A DNA stretch of 64,000 bases from Mya arenaria (Eukaryota > Mollusca > Bivalvia > Myida > Myidae), in contig NC_069136.1 of the NCBI RefSeq assembly GCF_026914265.1, forward strand, positions 17,599,228-17,663,227. Direction: 5' to 3'. A program made the translations under genes and the position numbers. The notes under the pieces were generated by a model, which was given only the letters and a program-made list of their open reading frames with translations, was not told the origin of the DNA and did no database searches. Positions within the stretch are counted from its first letter, which is position 1; each line of letters opens with the position of its first letter. Shown here in pieces: positions 38,275 through 51,579 of this stretch.

Positions 38275-41200
38275 TTGTACTTTAGTTTAATACACCTAAG
38301 CTCATTTAAAGTTGGAATAACCCGGCACCTGTGGATAATTTCCTTATATGGAATGCCATTTGTGAAGGTGAGATATTAAACTTAATTTGAATGCCTACAT
38401 TTATATGGATTTCTGGATGGAGTTTTTAGTGATAAATCTTTAACTACTAACTAAATAATGCATTTTTGGAAAATTTTAATTACTGATAATAAAATTGTAG
38501 CCGTGTGTTTTATGGCTAAAAACGCAAAAATATTAAATGATTGTTGAGTGCTTAAATATTTAATGTGGTCTAATATTGTCTTATAAGATACCCAGTTTTC
38601 TGCACATTTCTGTCAACTTACACTCATTATTGTTAATAAGAACTATTGCTTTCGACATGTATTCATTCTTTTTGGTATATTACAATAATTGTATTAATTG
38701 TTGTAAGTCTTATTTTGGAATAAGAGTGCGTCTTTAAGTAATGTCCTTAAGGAAAAGCAATAGTAAATAAAGCTTTCTGTTTGACTACAGTACATGCTTA
38801 GTCAGAAAGGCCTTTCTGTGGTGAGATTCAGTTTCTTTAATTATAAAAGTTAAAGGAAGTTAAGTGAGATAGCAATGCAGCTGTTTTATGAAACAAAGTA
38901 CATCTCGAATACAATGTAAACAAGAAGCATTCTTCAAAAGAAAAGCATATCTTTAACGTTAACATTGTATATTTGTTGGATAAATATAAGTTGTTTTTTT
39001 GCTTTATTTATTTTATGTTTAACTATTGAAGTCCAATGATTTTCTTTCATTAGTCAAGTTGTGGTTATTTCAATTGTGGTAATAAACTGCATAATGACAA
39101 GATTATGGCTGTTAATTGATCTTAGATAAACAGTTAATACACAACTTGATAAGGTATTCTACCTCAATACGAATAATATGTCTGCCTGTATTATTGCCTT
39201 ATGACGATATTAAGGATATATCTGCCACTTGTATAAACAATGGTAAATAATTACCTCGGTAAGTAAAACCACCTGTAAATTCCGTGGTAATATTACAACA
39301 TAGATAATATGTAAAAGTTGTCAAACTATCCTACATTTCATCAAACACGTATAAGAGTCAACTTATATCTGTCTGCGACAAAGATCCAGGGCTTACCTCA
39401 AATGCTATAAGTGATAGTTTAGAATGACGTGTTCATATAATTGTTCGTTGAGCTACACGCATCTTTGTTAAAGTTGTAGTATTCAAAGACATAACATACA
39501 TTCGAGTGTGTCAAATATTTAAAGAACATATAGTGCCATTTAACAGAAGGCGATCTTTGAATTTCCACGTGACTCGACACTCTTAACTCATGTCCGGATG
39601 ACGTATTGTTAAAAAAAGTAAGTATGCGTTCCATTAGTTTTTCGCAACTAATCTTTCGCTAGAGAAAGGATATTAAACGCCTTATAAGTTTTACTTATGA
39701 CATCGAAGCACAGACGTTTTTTGCGTGATTTTTAAAAAGAACATACTATAAGGCCCAATAGCTCGCGAGACATTTTTTATAAAAATAGATTTGTTGAAAT
39801 CATTTTTTAACCTATGGGGGTGGCAGTATTTTCCAACATATTGGCTTTCGAAGCCCTTATAGTTTTTTTCCAGCCATATACTCAATAGATGAATCGCTAA
39901 AAAAAGTGGTTGTCACATTAATTTTTTTTTAGTACGTGTTTTTTATTTGCAATAAAGCGAATCATGTTAATAGTTAACCCATTATTAACAAAAAAAGTTT
40001 CAATGCAAATAAAAACCCGTTTTGCATTTAACCTGACAGTAAATACTTTGAGTCACCAAACACACACATTAGCTGTTCATATAGATGTCAAAGAGTGTTC
40101 GTTTGTCAGGGAGCACATGTCAATATCCATTTTGGCATGATAACTTATAATACAACACTAAAAATTGTATTGTTACTCTTAAGATAACTTTTTCAGTTTT
40201 GGAAGGTAGTAGTCATTAACTGTAACAGTTTTTAATTACTGTTCAGCACATTTTCCTGATCTCGAAACAACGCCCAATTATTCTCATGACATGAAAGACA
40301 TTCCCTTGGTAGATTATCATGTATTAAAAACGAAATAACAATCTTAAATGCGGAAAAGTAATATTTGATCTGAGACTCAATTCAATGACAACGTATTCAA
40401 GCTTAAAAACCGAAGATGAATTTTTTTTGTCAAAGATTAGGCATGTTGAAAAGTCAAAACATTGTATTCATATTGCCCCAGTTTCTTACGCGTACATATT
40501 TCAGTCGTAGACAAAATACATGCTGGATTGAAAGGGGATTGCCTTAAAAGCACGTCACTGAACAAACATGATTTCAACCATTATATACATATTTAATTCA
40601 AACGTTTGACTAGGATCAAGATTAACATTGACATATGCGAGCAATACAATGCACATACCTAACAAATGAACAAGATTGATCTATAACTGTATTGATACAT
40701 TTAGCTAGGGATATTTAAATCTTATCGTGTCTCATTGCTGCCAATATGATTAGGTAATTAATATTTATTGACATAATTTGCTGGGCTATAATATAATACG
40801 TACTTAAAATTGCAAAAATAAAGTGGTAATTTGATTGTTCTATCACGCCAAAAGTGGTTAAGAACCGGACATACAATCGATGTTGTATAACATCTAAATT
40901 TGTTTCACTCATAACACTATTTTAGACTGAACTTTCCTTATCTCAATACCTAAATGAGTATTACCAGTTGAATAGTTTGAGAGTCTCGCACATGTTTCAA
41001 AGGGTCAGACATCAAAATTTAACTGTACTGCTAATAATCAATTAAACGTTGACAGGAAGTGCTCTGTTCTTCCGGAAAAACCTAATATCATGAATGGAAA
41101 TTGAAAACTTTTTAAACTTGGATTAACGAGTTCAAATGAAGAACTGCCATTTGTTGTTTTTACTTTTATTCTTTACAGTAAGTAAACTAATTCAAATTAT

Positions 41201-41510
41201 TATTATTTAAAGTTTTATATTTTAATTCCCGGGGGATATATTAATCAATATATTAAGTCTAAGTTTAAAAACTAAAAATGTGTTCTAAAAATGCTTTTAC
41301 ACTTGCTAAAAAGGGAAACAAATAGCTGTTCCTGTTACAAATATTCATTTTCTACAATAAGAATCTAGTATTAAGTAATTATTTTTTTGTATATATACAA
41401 ACATAAGGAATTCTAGGCCCGTCCGTAATTACTTATCATTGCTGTATCTGTTACAAAAAAAAAACAGTTCTATAAACATTCACAAATCGTTTGTCACAAT
41501 TAGTAAATAT
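38275..41510. repeat. unit B body upstream of fucosyltransferase copy B
   Basis: The stretch matches 20326-21600 and 23800-24990 in unit A. The part between about 39240 and 39980 has no clear partner elsewhere in the window and holds no recognisable gene; a minus-strand frame at 39691-39885 has no support. Confidence 0.65.
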
Positions 41511-41519
41511 ATTGTTAAA

Positions 41520-42150
41520 AATTACGAGTTGAGTTTTCTGAGCCAGAGTCTAAAAATCAAATCCCAGCTTTGATTAATATAAGTGTTGTTTTTTGAGACT
41601 TATGGGGGTTTCAATAAAGCATCAATGCCGTAACTTCAATTATCTTGGTATTTCCTCAACTTCGTTATCATTTTAATACTGGCAAAAGCTCAAATTCATA
41701 CAAATAAATAGAAATTGAGACATTAAGACAATTAAATTTACGACTAAAATCGATTTAGACCTTCGTTGATACGGCCCCCCTGAGGCCTTGTTTTCTGAGT
41801 CCGAATTTCAAATACAAAGTCAAGCCGTTATTGAATAAATGCTTGTTTCTATGCTGAGTCTCAAATTAAAACTCAAACCGTTAATTAATATAAGCCTTGT
41901 TTTCTGAGTCTGAGTCTCAAATTCAAACTGAAGCCGTTAATGAATAAAGGCATTTTTCTAATTCTGAATCTCAAATTCAAACTCGAGCTGTTATTGAAAA
42001 TATTCCTTGTTTTCTGAGTCTGTGTCTTAAATTCAAACAGAAGCCGTTATTGAACATACCTCAATAAACACAATGGTATATTAGTCTAAGTCTAAAATTA
42101 GGGTTCAATACGTTAATGAATATAGGCATTGTTTTCTGAGTCTAAGTCTC
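41520..42150. repeat. about 57-bp repeat upstream of fucosyltransferase copy B
   Basis: About seven units have the same core as in unit A (CTGAGTCTGAGTCTCAAATT). A short palindromic element (about 41600-41800) interrupts the array. The last unit lies about 1 kb before the coding start. Confidence 0.8.
41600..41800. mobile_element. MITE-like palindromic element
   Basis: The left end (GGGGGTTTCAATAAAGCATC) and the reverse complement of the right end (GGGGGGCCGTATCAACGAAG) are similar, and inner parts are also complementary (CCGTAACTTCAATTATCTT against AATTAAATTTACGACTAA). There is no coding capacity. The matching arrays in units A and C lack it, so it entered unit B after the split. The superfamily is not assigned. 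Confidence 0.55.
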
Positions 42151-43203
42151 CTCAATTTTTAAATCTCAGATTCCTGGCTGTTTAACTTTGTAGATTAAAT
42201 TTATCGTCATTACCTAAATATTTTTCGGCTCTTACACTTTTGTCTTTTACCTTGTCGCAAAGATAGTAAATTCCCTGCGTTTAGACTTCCAAAACACCCC
42301 AACGCTATAATAAAGCCAATACCTTACACACTCTTCAACGACCACCACTGTGTTACACAAAGTAATGAAAAAAAAATATATCCGTAAACTTATACAAAAT
42401 ATATAATTATATTGAGTGTATCAAAAGTACATGTTTGATGAAGGGATGGCTTTTTTTCAATTTCTGTGAAGAGGTGGTCGGCTAAATATAAAAAAATCTG
42501 TTGTTGCAGAAACGAACAACAATCAGTTTACAATTTCATACATGTAGTTTCACTAAATGTTATTGTAATATTAAAGAAGTATAAGAATTTTATTTCGGCG
42601 GACGGATCGGGCCTAAAAAAGTGAATTCTGGCTTAATTTCAAAATATACATAGCCTGCTAAATTAAAAGTTAACTTTGAAAATGCTGGATACTATTTTTT
42701 ATCAAAGTAATATTTCTTTTTCAGAGAACATCACCACATTCACGCTGCCATACACTACGTTGTGCCTATCTTTCTCCAGAGCGACAAAACTATCAGTTAC
42801 TGAAAGCCTACAGTAGTGGCGTTAAAAGTCAATCGAAAATTGGAAAGTGATGCATCTGTTTATATCATGGAATTCATTTTGACACCCTGCTTGAAAGCTT
42901 TAATGACAGTCGCAGAAGAAGAAATCACTTTACTGAGGTGTTTCTTTCGCAAATGATTAAAGTTATTTGAAATTATTAAGGAAATTCTCCCGTCTAATTT
43001 CGTCGTTACTACAAATCGAGCGATACGGACTCCCTAAAGTGTCATGAAACATCGATCTTCCTAGGTTTGTTCAGTATTACATTTTGCTACAGATTCCCAG
43101 CCTCTAACCAAAGGATATCCCAAGCAGTTAAGAATGTACCATGAATGCGTTAATTATTAAACGAATATCTGGCTTTGGTGTTAATAACGCTACAGTTTTC
43201 ATT

Positions 43204-46083
43204 ATGGCAGTGCGGTGCAGCAAAGTAAAAAGACAGTTTATATTACTGATCGGACTCTTTCTGGTATTGACATTCATTCTTCAAATGGTGCCTTCGTATT
43301 TTGAAGTACAGACAAACATGCTCACAGCTTTGCAGTTTGCAAAGTTTGAAAGCCGTTTATTAAACAATAAGTCATTTACCGTTGCCAACCGTCTGAACGA
43401 TCCTGTTGCGCTCTGGAAAGTGCATCCGTCCGACGACAGGATTTTATTGCAAGCTAAGTTTAATCCTAAGATTGACCTAAGTCTTTCGCCAAAGAGGATT
43501 CTCCTTGAGCAGGGACTTGCGGGCTGGAACGTCAATGACGGAAAACAAGCGTTTGTTGATCATGACTGCCCTGTAAAGCACTGTGAACTTCATGGACATC
43601 CGAATGGGGAAGAGTTTGACGCTAGAATATTTAAGGAAATAGAGTTAAACAGCCATTTTCTCGGAGGCGCGCAAGCAGAGGTGCGCCGTCATTCGGATCA
43701 GGTTTGGATCATGTTCGCGTTGGAAAGTCCGGAAGCGTCGCCTTCTTACGTTGGTCTGAACGACGTCATAAACTGGACAGCTACGTATCGTTACGATTCT
43801 ACGATGATGACTCCGTATGATAAATTTCAAATTTATGATAATTTTACACAGATATCTGACTATAAGTCGGATAAAAATTACGCTCAAGGCAAGACTAAAT
43901 TAGCAGCAATATTTGTGTCCAACTGTTATGCGTCAAACGCAAGATTGGAATATGTTAAGGAGCTACAACAGTACATGGATTTGGACTTTTATGGGTCATG
44001 CGGGAACTTGAGATGTGATAAGGGGGAAGGCAATAACTGCTTTCAAAATCTACAGAAGGAATATAAGTTTTATTTGTCTTTTGAAAACGCCAATTGTCGT
44101 GATTACATTACCGAGAAGTTCTTTCTAAATGCATTAAGGTAAGTAGCACACTTAATTTCTGTCCCCTCTAAATGCAAGATTACTTTAAAAATTAAAACTG
44201 AAAATAGATTTGTAAATATTAACAAAATTCGCTTAACATTAACTACCACTTAATCGCTTAGCAACAAATATTGTAAAAATAATTCTATAAAAATGCTTTT
44301 ATACTGATAGAATTTCATCAGCTATACGTCATGAAATTCATTAAAATGGAATAAAATCAGGAATAGATTGTTTGACTGATGTCAATATCGGGGTATTAAC
44401 TCAGTTGGGCTGGTGCTTCGCGCAAACTTTTACCAGCACAATTGCGATCATACTCCCGATAATGACATCAATAACGCTGTTCATTACTTAAATTTACACG
44501 AATATTTCATTGTTTATTTAGAATCGTTAAAACAAACTTAATTGAATAAACGAAATCCTTACAGTCATTCTTTCTTACGCTTGCTGTAAATGGAAAGACC
44601 CGATTTGTACCAAAAACAGTTGATCATATGAAGTCATAATAACGTGAGACTTTGTATATACAGTGAGAAAGGTAAATACTATGTTTGAGCATAGGTATTT
44701 TCCTAGAAGAACTGCACTTGCTACACGTCGTAATTTAAGAAAAAAAGCCACTTTGCATTCAGGAAATATCCTCTATTGGAAATCATGTCCTTGTTAATAA
44801 CATACCTTTAATTGTTTAGAGACGTGCTAATAAAGTTACAGTTTCGATTTATAAACTCATTATTTGGAAATGTGTAGTCACGTTAAGTTATAAATTTTAA
44901 AACAGGTTAAGTATTACGTTTGTAGATACATTAAATTATATGTTTTCAAACACGTTAGTTATATGTTTGCTGCTTCCTTGGTGATAGATTTGTAGACAAG
45001 TTAAGGTTAAGGTTCTAGGTTTGAAGACAAGTTTAGTTTAAGGTCTGTAGCCACATTAAAGTATAGGATTTCGACACTTAAATTATAGAGTTGTAGTCGC
45101 ATTAAGATATGTGTTTGTAAGAGCTCAAGTAAGAGGTTCGCAGAGACGTAAACTTTTTTAAAGTCACGTAATAAGGTTCTAGTCAAGTTAATGGTTTGTA
45201 ATCTCGTCAAGTTAAAGGTTTGTAATATCGTCAAGTTATAGGTTTGTAATCTCGTCAAGTTATAGGTTTGTAATCTCGTCAAGTTATAGGTTTGTAAGGT
45301 CGTCAAGTTATAGGTTTGTAATCTCGTCAAGTTATAGGTTTGTTATCTTGTCAAGATACAGGTTTGTAATCTCGTCAAGTTATAGGTTTGTAATCTCGTC
45401 AAATTGTAGGTTTGTAATCTCGTCAAGTTATAGGTTTGTAATCTTGTCATGTTACAGGTTTGTAATCTCGTCAAGTTATATGTTTGTAATCTCGTCAAGT
45501 TATAGGTTTATAATCTCGTCAAGTTATAGGTTTATAGACACGTTAAGCAATATGTTTGAAGACAATTTTAGTTATAGTTTTTTAGTCATGTATAGTTAAA
45601 GGTTTGAATACACATTTAGTAACCGATTTGTTAGCACTCTTCAGTTAAAACGGTGTACAAATCAGATACAGATAACAGGTTTATTATTCCGGAGCTTAAA
45701 GTAGTGTAAATTATGCACGCTTCTCTTATAGACATGACGTCGTTCCGGTCGTGATGGGTGCGCATCCAGACGACTACAGACGCGCGGCCCCACCAGGGTC
45801 CTTCATCCACGTTGAGGATTTCCCGAATGCACAGGCTCTTGCCGGTCATCTCAAGCGCCTAAATGAGCAAGACGATGAATATAATGACTATTTCCGCTGG
45901 AAACGTACCGGACAGTTTGTTGATACAAAGTTTTGGTGTAGAATTTGCTCATTACTATGGGATACCGATCTCCCCCACCAATCAATCCACGACTTAGAAC
46001 AATGGTGGCGGGGCGAAAATATATGTATCGGCAAACGACGCTGGGATGAGATATCAAACAGCAGTAAATTACATGTGCGATAA
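43204..46083 (+). CDS. alpha-1,3-fucosyltransferase (GT10), intact copy B
   Basis: Exon 1 is 43204-44138 and exon 2 is 45732-46083 (donor AAG|GTAAGT, acceptor TCTCTTATAG, phase 2), giving 428 residues. GT10 enzymes move fucose from GDP-fucose to N-acetylglucosamine of glycans in the Golgi. The protein is type II: a short basic tail (residues 1-10), a membrane segment at 11-29 (QFILLIGLFLVLTFILQMV), a stem, then the lumenal catalytic part. SNCYASNARLEYVKEL (239-254) and the family signature FENANCRDYITEKFF (293-307) with VPVVMG (316-321) and SFIHVEDF (335-342) are present. Three N-glycosylation sites fit a lumenal domain (NKS 55, NWT 190, NFT 213). The ATG at 43204 is chosen because it is kept in all three copies. 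An in-frame ATG at 43141 would add 21 residues but is not open in copies A and C. A possible noncoding exon begins after TTTTTCAG at 42724. A poly(A) signal lies at 46348. Linkage and acceptor cannot be told. Confidence 0.93.
44880..45600. repeat. 24-bp intronic minisatellite, copy B
   Basis: About fifteen regular units of AGGTTTGTAATCTCGTCAAG plus TTAT lie at 45180-45535, the longest array of the three, flanked by looser GTTTGTAG..ACGTTAAG relatives. Open frames on both strands (TRLQTYNL and SSYRFVIS every eight residues) are repeat translations. Confidence 0.9.
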
Positions 46084-46347
46084 TGATTACAAGAGGGCTT
46101 GCAAAATACTACGCGTACTTGTAGCCACGTACGCATGTATCATATGTAGTTGTTATAAAAAAAACTCGTTGATATAATTCTCCTTAAAACGGATGGGATA
46201 ATAGTCTCATTTATTTTCGCACAATTCACTTTTCTGCTTGTGTTTCGCAGCATTTTATGGATTTATTTCTTAATGTGACATCTCCAAGTGCCATGTACCA
46301 TATTCTTTAAACAAAAGCTCTTTTGTAATTTAGGGTGAAATATTTTA

Positions 46348-46353
46348 AATAAA
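46348..46353 (+). promoter_or_regulatory. poly(A) signal of the intact fucosyltransferase
   Basis: AATAAA lies 265 bp after the stop, followed by TGTCGTTTTGTCGTGTTTTC, a GT-rich stretch. It is kept in the two pseudogene copies. Confidence 0.55.
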
Positions 46354-46359
46354 TGTCGT

Positions 46360-47204
46360 TTTGTCGTGTTTTCAGTACAAATAACTTGAGCATATCTAGG
46401 TTTTGGAAAAGAACTCCGCCCCAGCCGCCCTTTAAAGGCCTACCCATCCCTCCACACCCATTATTACCCTAAAAGTGTCCAAGTGATCTTTTCAAATCAA
46501 TTTGATATTGTACTTCTGAAAACAATTCATAGCAATTGTTGGTTATCAAAACATGGTGATGTTGTAATACATTCGGCCTTTCTGTGCTATTTTTTATTGA
46601 CGGACATATGTCACAAAGAGCTTTACTTGGCGAAAAAAACAGAGCTATTTTTACATTTGTTTGCATTTCTCTCTCTGCCATTGTATTCATGTGTAAAATG
46701 TATACTCCAGAACTCGAAGCACAAATATCCCTACATGCATCAAGCTCTGTCATAGTTGTAAACATATTTATTACACAGTAACGGTTTACCCCATCTTATT
46801 GTACTGAGCAACTGACGGTTGAATGAACATTGTTCAGGGTTCTTTTTACCGAACCATCGTTTCAGGAATATAAAATTGAAAGGCTGTTTTTTTGGTGTTA
46901 TGTTTGTGTTAATCAAACAATTAAATTAGTTGTTAAACTATTCAATTAAATGATTTATTTAAACACATCTTAAGACACCGGTTTGTGTTGTTATGTTAAC
47001 TAAAAACTATTTTCTTTTGGTGACAGAATGTGAGACACTTTTAATTTGTTTTGTTTAGTCGAGTTGATCAAAGTCTGCCCGCGCCCATTGGCTGCATTAT
47101 TGCTTGACCCCCACGTGACACCATCACGACTTAAATTGTTTTTATATGCACTAAGTGACATGAAAAGAAGAAAGACTTAAATTCCCTCTCAAATCCAGAT
47201 ATGA
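46360..47204. other. downstream flank of fucosyltransferase copy B
   Basis: Unit sequence shared with A and C. Small open frames at 46469-46781 on both strands are not preserved in the other copies. No gene is seen. Confidence 0.55.
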
Positions 47205-47480
47205 GAAGAAACAGAGATAGATACAAGAGATCTGAGCGCGATACCCTAGCTCTTTGCGAAGAGACCTATTGGTTATTTAACGGGCTCGGTGTATAGCACC
47301 GATACACGGGATATAACTGTTCTGGGTTTAACACAGTTTACCAGTACTAACCTTTAAATGCTGAGCACTAGGCAAGGAAGCTACTGGTACCACATTTTAA
47401 CGCAATTCGGGTTAACGGTGCCGGGGTTTGAAACCACAACCATCTGCACCCACAGTGAACACTCTACGACTAAGATTTAT
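47205..47480 (-). mobile_element. tRNA-derived SINE, unit B copy
   Basis: Same insertion as 29930-30205, with the tRNA-like head near 47475 on the minus strand and the tail near 47210. The frame at 47428-47646 overlaps it and is rejected as a gene. Confidence 0.75.
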
Positions 47481-49670
47481 TGAATGCAAGGGTCATTTGT
47501 GTGTGTTATCTAAAGCAATTAATACTACCACGGTCATGTTTGACAATTTTTGCCAACAATTCGAGTCTCATGGTCAAAAACTTAAAGTGACACTCTTATG
47601 CAAAACTGATACACACAAAAGTAAAATAAACGTAAATTTTGAGTGATGAACCTTTGACTTCTTTCTAATTAATGCATAAATGGAAAAATATAAATAACTA
47701 GCAAGATTGTTACCGTGTATTTAACAGCTGAATACGCAAACATAAATGATTTGTCTCATAAGGTAGAATGACTGTGTTTTCTGCACCTTTCTTTCCAAAT
47801 ATACTCAGTACCCTCCATAAGTTCCATTAATTTCGACTTTCATTCATCCTATTTGGTATTTTAAAACAATTGTATAAATTGTGATAAATGGGAGAAAGAG
47901 TGCATCGTTAATAAGATTCCGAAGGTGTTACGGATTTTCGATGGTGTACAATATGCTGTATGTGTTACCTGCGTGACCAACGCGACCTACATGAGACACC
48001 AGTCAAAAGACTCTCATTGCTGAACTTTTTATTGTATCAAGGATCGTCACAGTCTTTCATCATTTCATAACTGTTCAGTATAAAATGCATTTTTTTTCTT
48101 TCGCCGTTGTTTTAAAAATTGGAGCGGGGCCCATTGCCCCAGCTTCTTCGCTTCAAAGTGCGCCTACTCTTACGTCTATATACATATCCTCGTGTTTATA
48201 GCATTTTAGTGAAAAAAATACAAGATCTAAACACCATGGCGAAACCATATTGATTATATGTTAATCTCTCTCTCTTTCTTTCTCTCATAAACTACTTAGA
48301 CAAAGTATGCCTGCCATAAGTAAAATACGTATACTAAAAGAAATCAGTTTTATAAATGCATTTGTCATAGCTTTGAAAACTGTATTTTGGTTTTTGCTTT
48401 GTTAAATCACAAGATTTTCCAGTCGGTTGACGTTAAACATGGAATTAATTTGGAATTGTGCTATGCTGTCTCACAATGCTACAGCAAAACGTAGAACAAT
48501 ATATGGACAAAATTGAATAATCTCCTAGACGTCTCGTAACTACTCATTAACGTCAGCGAGACTTCATTACCCGTCAAAGACGCGCGTATTCTTACTGATC
48601 ATTAACATCAGTTGGCGGCAAGATTATAATGAATTGGCAAGAGAAAATGTTCAGTATTGGACAAAAGAAGACAATGAAAGAGGAAGTGAACATCTACCAT
48701 CGGTTGTATAACTTCAGTCTGAACTTGTGAAATATTGCCTTCCAACGAAATTGTCTTCACAGTCATCGTAATAGTTTTGTTAGGTTTTCTTTTGGTAAAG
48801 AATTCACCACGAGGTCAAAGTAACTGATGTTTCACTGGACAGAATTACTGCACCCAAGTTTTTGGAAATTGTCAAAACAAGTTGTTCAACCGACAGGTCT
48901 TAGTTCTATAGAAAACCGCTCTGAATGTGAGGCATATTTTGAAATACCTAAAGGCCACAAAATCTGCGTAAATGTTTTGAACGGTTTTACTTAGTCTATC
49001 TCCTAAATAGCATATATTGCGCCACTTAGAGGAGGTTTCCATATGTCTTTACTTCCTCGTGCCTAAACCTTTTTCTAATCAGGAGATAATAGAGATTAGA
49101 AGATGATAAGTCATACTTTGGAGATACTAAATCATAATAAGAAGATACTATCAAGTAAAAAGGAGATGCTATATCTTATTAGAAAATGCTAAGTCATAAA
49201 AAGAAAGTCCTTATGATGACTAACGTTCTCTGATTAGATAATTATAAGTCATTTTGTGGCTAAAAAGTCATAATTATGCGAAAAAGGTTCTTTTAAGAGA
49301 TTACAACTCTTGTAGTTGGGACTATGTATCTTCATGGTCCAGGTTCTAGGTCCAGGGCTTAATTTCTTCAAATAGTGTGCCCTGATTACGATAAAGTTTC
49401 TCCTAATTATTAATAAGAATATCCTTATTTTGAATTAGTATCTTCTATTGAGGAAAAAATTCAATCCAAGATAACATAGACTAAAGCAGTGCTTAAAGGC
49501 CATGTTGAAGTGTCTATTTCCGCTGCTTATAATGTATCGATCAAAAAGTGTTTGTGATGATATGCCTAAAAAGGATAAAAAAAACGGCAGTTGATTATAA
49601 TGTTTTCAGCAAAGTTTGCCAAATTGTATGCGAACGTAAGATCATTTCATTAATAAAATATATCATTTTC
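47481..49670. repeat. downstream part of unit B, no gene
   Basis: The stretch matches 30206-32150 in unit A. At 49050-49300 a loose repeat of motifs like GGAGATACTA and AAGTCATAAT is present; it is missing from unit A and appears again at the end of the window in unit C (63725-64000). Confidence 0.7.
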
Positions 49671-49756
49671 AAATTTTCATCTGTCTTATTCGTTTTATAT
49701 GAAAAGGTGAAACATTTGAGGGATAATATTTTATGTATTGTACTTTGAAATCTTAT

Positions 49757-49782
49757 CATAATAATAATAATAATAATAATAA

Positions 49783-49813
<31 letters not shown>

Positions 49814-49909
49814 AAGAAGAAGAAGGGTAATAATGATAATAAGAATTTATTTTTAATAATAATGATAATAAGAATAATAAAAATAATAATTATAATAATA
49901 ATCATACTG

Positions 49910-49964
<55 letters not shown>

Positions 49965-49975
49965 TACCATTTATG
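49757..49975. repeat. AAT and AAG microsatellite
   Basis: AAT and AAG runs (49757-49825) pass into mixed AAT/GAT and then a pure AAT run to about 49960. The + strand frame (polyasparagine, polylysine, polyisoleucine) is a repeat translation. It begins the roughly 3-kb part of unit B lacking in unit A. Confidence 0.95.
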
Positions 49976-49989
49976 TCCTTTATTTAGTA

Positions 49990-51160
49990 TTCTCATACAT
50001 CCTTAAAATAAAAGAAATAAATGAAGTATATTATAAATGAAAGACAGACACTCCACCAAATATAAAATAATGTAGATGGAATGAAAACTGTTAGTGGTCT
50101 ATGTACATGATAGAATTCCTTTAGTCATCGAGCATCGATCGGTCTCCGATAATTTATAGTAAGAATTTGGTACGATTTAATACTACAACAAATTTGCACC
50201 TCGTGTTCATTTCATACCAGGACAAAGGTGCAATCCTAGAGAATATAAAAAGGCCTTTAGATACACCACGGGCTTTGGAAACACTTTTTTGTGCAGTTAT
50301 CCGCCGAAAAACGCAGTGTTTACCAAATTAATCATAAACAACGAAATAAAAGATTTCAAGGCTTTACGAATCAGATAATCAATATAAAGGCATGAATAAT
50401 TAATGTTCTGAAACGGGACATTCCAACTTCTATGCCATTTGTAACATCCGTAGAACAATCAATTTCAATAAAGACATATTTCCGAAAAAGATATTTGTTT
50501 CCCTTAATGGCGGGCAATTATTTATAACATCATTCAATCTGTTCATAGTCAGGACAATAGAAGTGTATAATTTCACTGGCACATATGTGCATCTGCTTTA
50601 TGCATTTTGACACTTCTCAGCATAAGAAAAGCAAAGAAAGTAGTTGTTATGACTGAGAGAATAATTGGTACACGCTTTAGAAGTGAAGTACTGCTGATAA
50701 GGGATTTGTGTTCAGAAAGTAGATTTCATTTTATTATTGTAGCAGGATTAAATAACTATAGAAACTAAAGAGCGTAACTATATAGCTGGTTAAGTATTTA
50801 ATAAAAAACGAAGGTTCACATGATTCTTTTTAACCACTGACTAACTATTTAAGTATATGCTTATGGGGTAGATAAGTGGGCGGAGCATAGCGCTTTATAA
50901 ACAGCACCTGAGCAGTTGCCGGACCCTTTTTGAGGTTTTAGACTGGAGTAATAACTAGAGAAAAACTGAACATTTTTAAAATGTCTTATTGCCTCCCTCT
51001 TAATCCGATAAATATAATTTAGCTTTCAATTGAAATATTTTATTAAAAAAATAACAGTAATTAAGACTTTTTTGTTGAATGATATTTAAACCAATAACTT
51101 CTTTGTCAGAAAATGGTAATCAAACAGTATATAAAGCAACATAGATTGTATGGCAATCCT
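49990..51160. repeat. extra part of unit B with module copy 4
   Basis: The sequence at 50120-50760 repeats, in diverged form, the end block also seen at 33070-33720 and 53570-54250 (GCATCGATCGGTCTCCGATA, then the dispersed module at 50380-50760). The rest is AT-rich and unassigned. No gene is seen. Confidence 0.65.
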
Positions 51161-51164
51161 TGTG

Positions 51165-51310
51165 TGGCGGATCCGTGGTCAATAAGTAAATAAATACTGT
51201 CAATTCAAGGGTCGCAGGTTTTATTCCCCGCAACAACACTAAAATAATTTACTAATCGTCTTCTGGTAGGGACGTTTATTGGGTCGCGTGTGACAGTGCT
51301 TTACAGAAGT
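51165..51310 (+). mobile_element. decayed tRNA-derived SINE
   Basis: A box A-like CCGTGGTCAATAAGTA and a box B-like GCAGGTTTTATTCCCCGC are followed by a body CTTCTGGTAGGGACGTTTAT and GTGTGACAGTGCTTTACAGA that resembles bivalve SINE bodies. The element lies in the extra part of unit B. Confidence 0.5.
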
Positions 51311-51579
51311 GTTACGAGAAGTCAACGGCAAATACATACAAAAGAATAAGTTTACATCACTTAAACATTTCTACGACTTAAAGCAAGAAGTATGATTATG
51401 TTTATGAAAAAATAATATGATAATCATTTTTTAAAGTATTAGAGGGGGTGGGTGGGGGGGAGTAAATAGTGAATATTAAAGATCCTTAATTACCCCTTAA
51501 GTCGTATAACATACAGAAAGAAACACAATTGTGTTAAGCTAGGACATATTACATATAATAATAAAAAAGAAACTTTGAT

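Noticed and set aside
39691-40912. Two minus-strand frames of about 65 residues
   Set aside because: They are short, AT-rich and not kept in the matching parts of units A and C.
45007-45599. Open frames on both strands in the fucosyltransferase intron
   Set aside because: They are eight-residue repeats caused by the 24-bp minisatellite.
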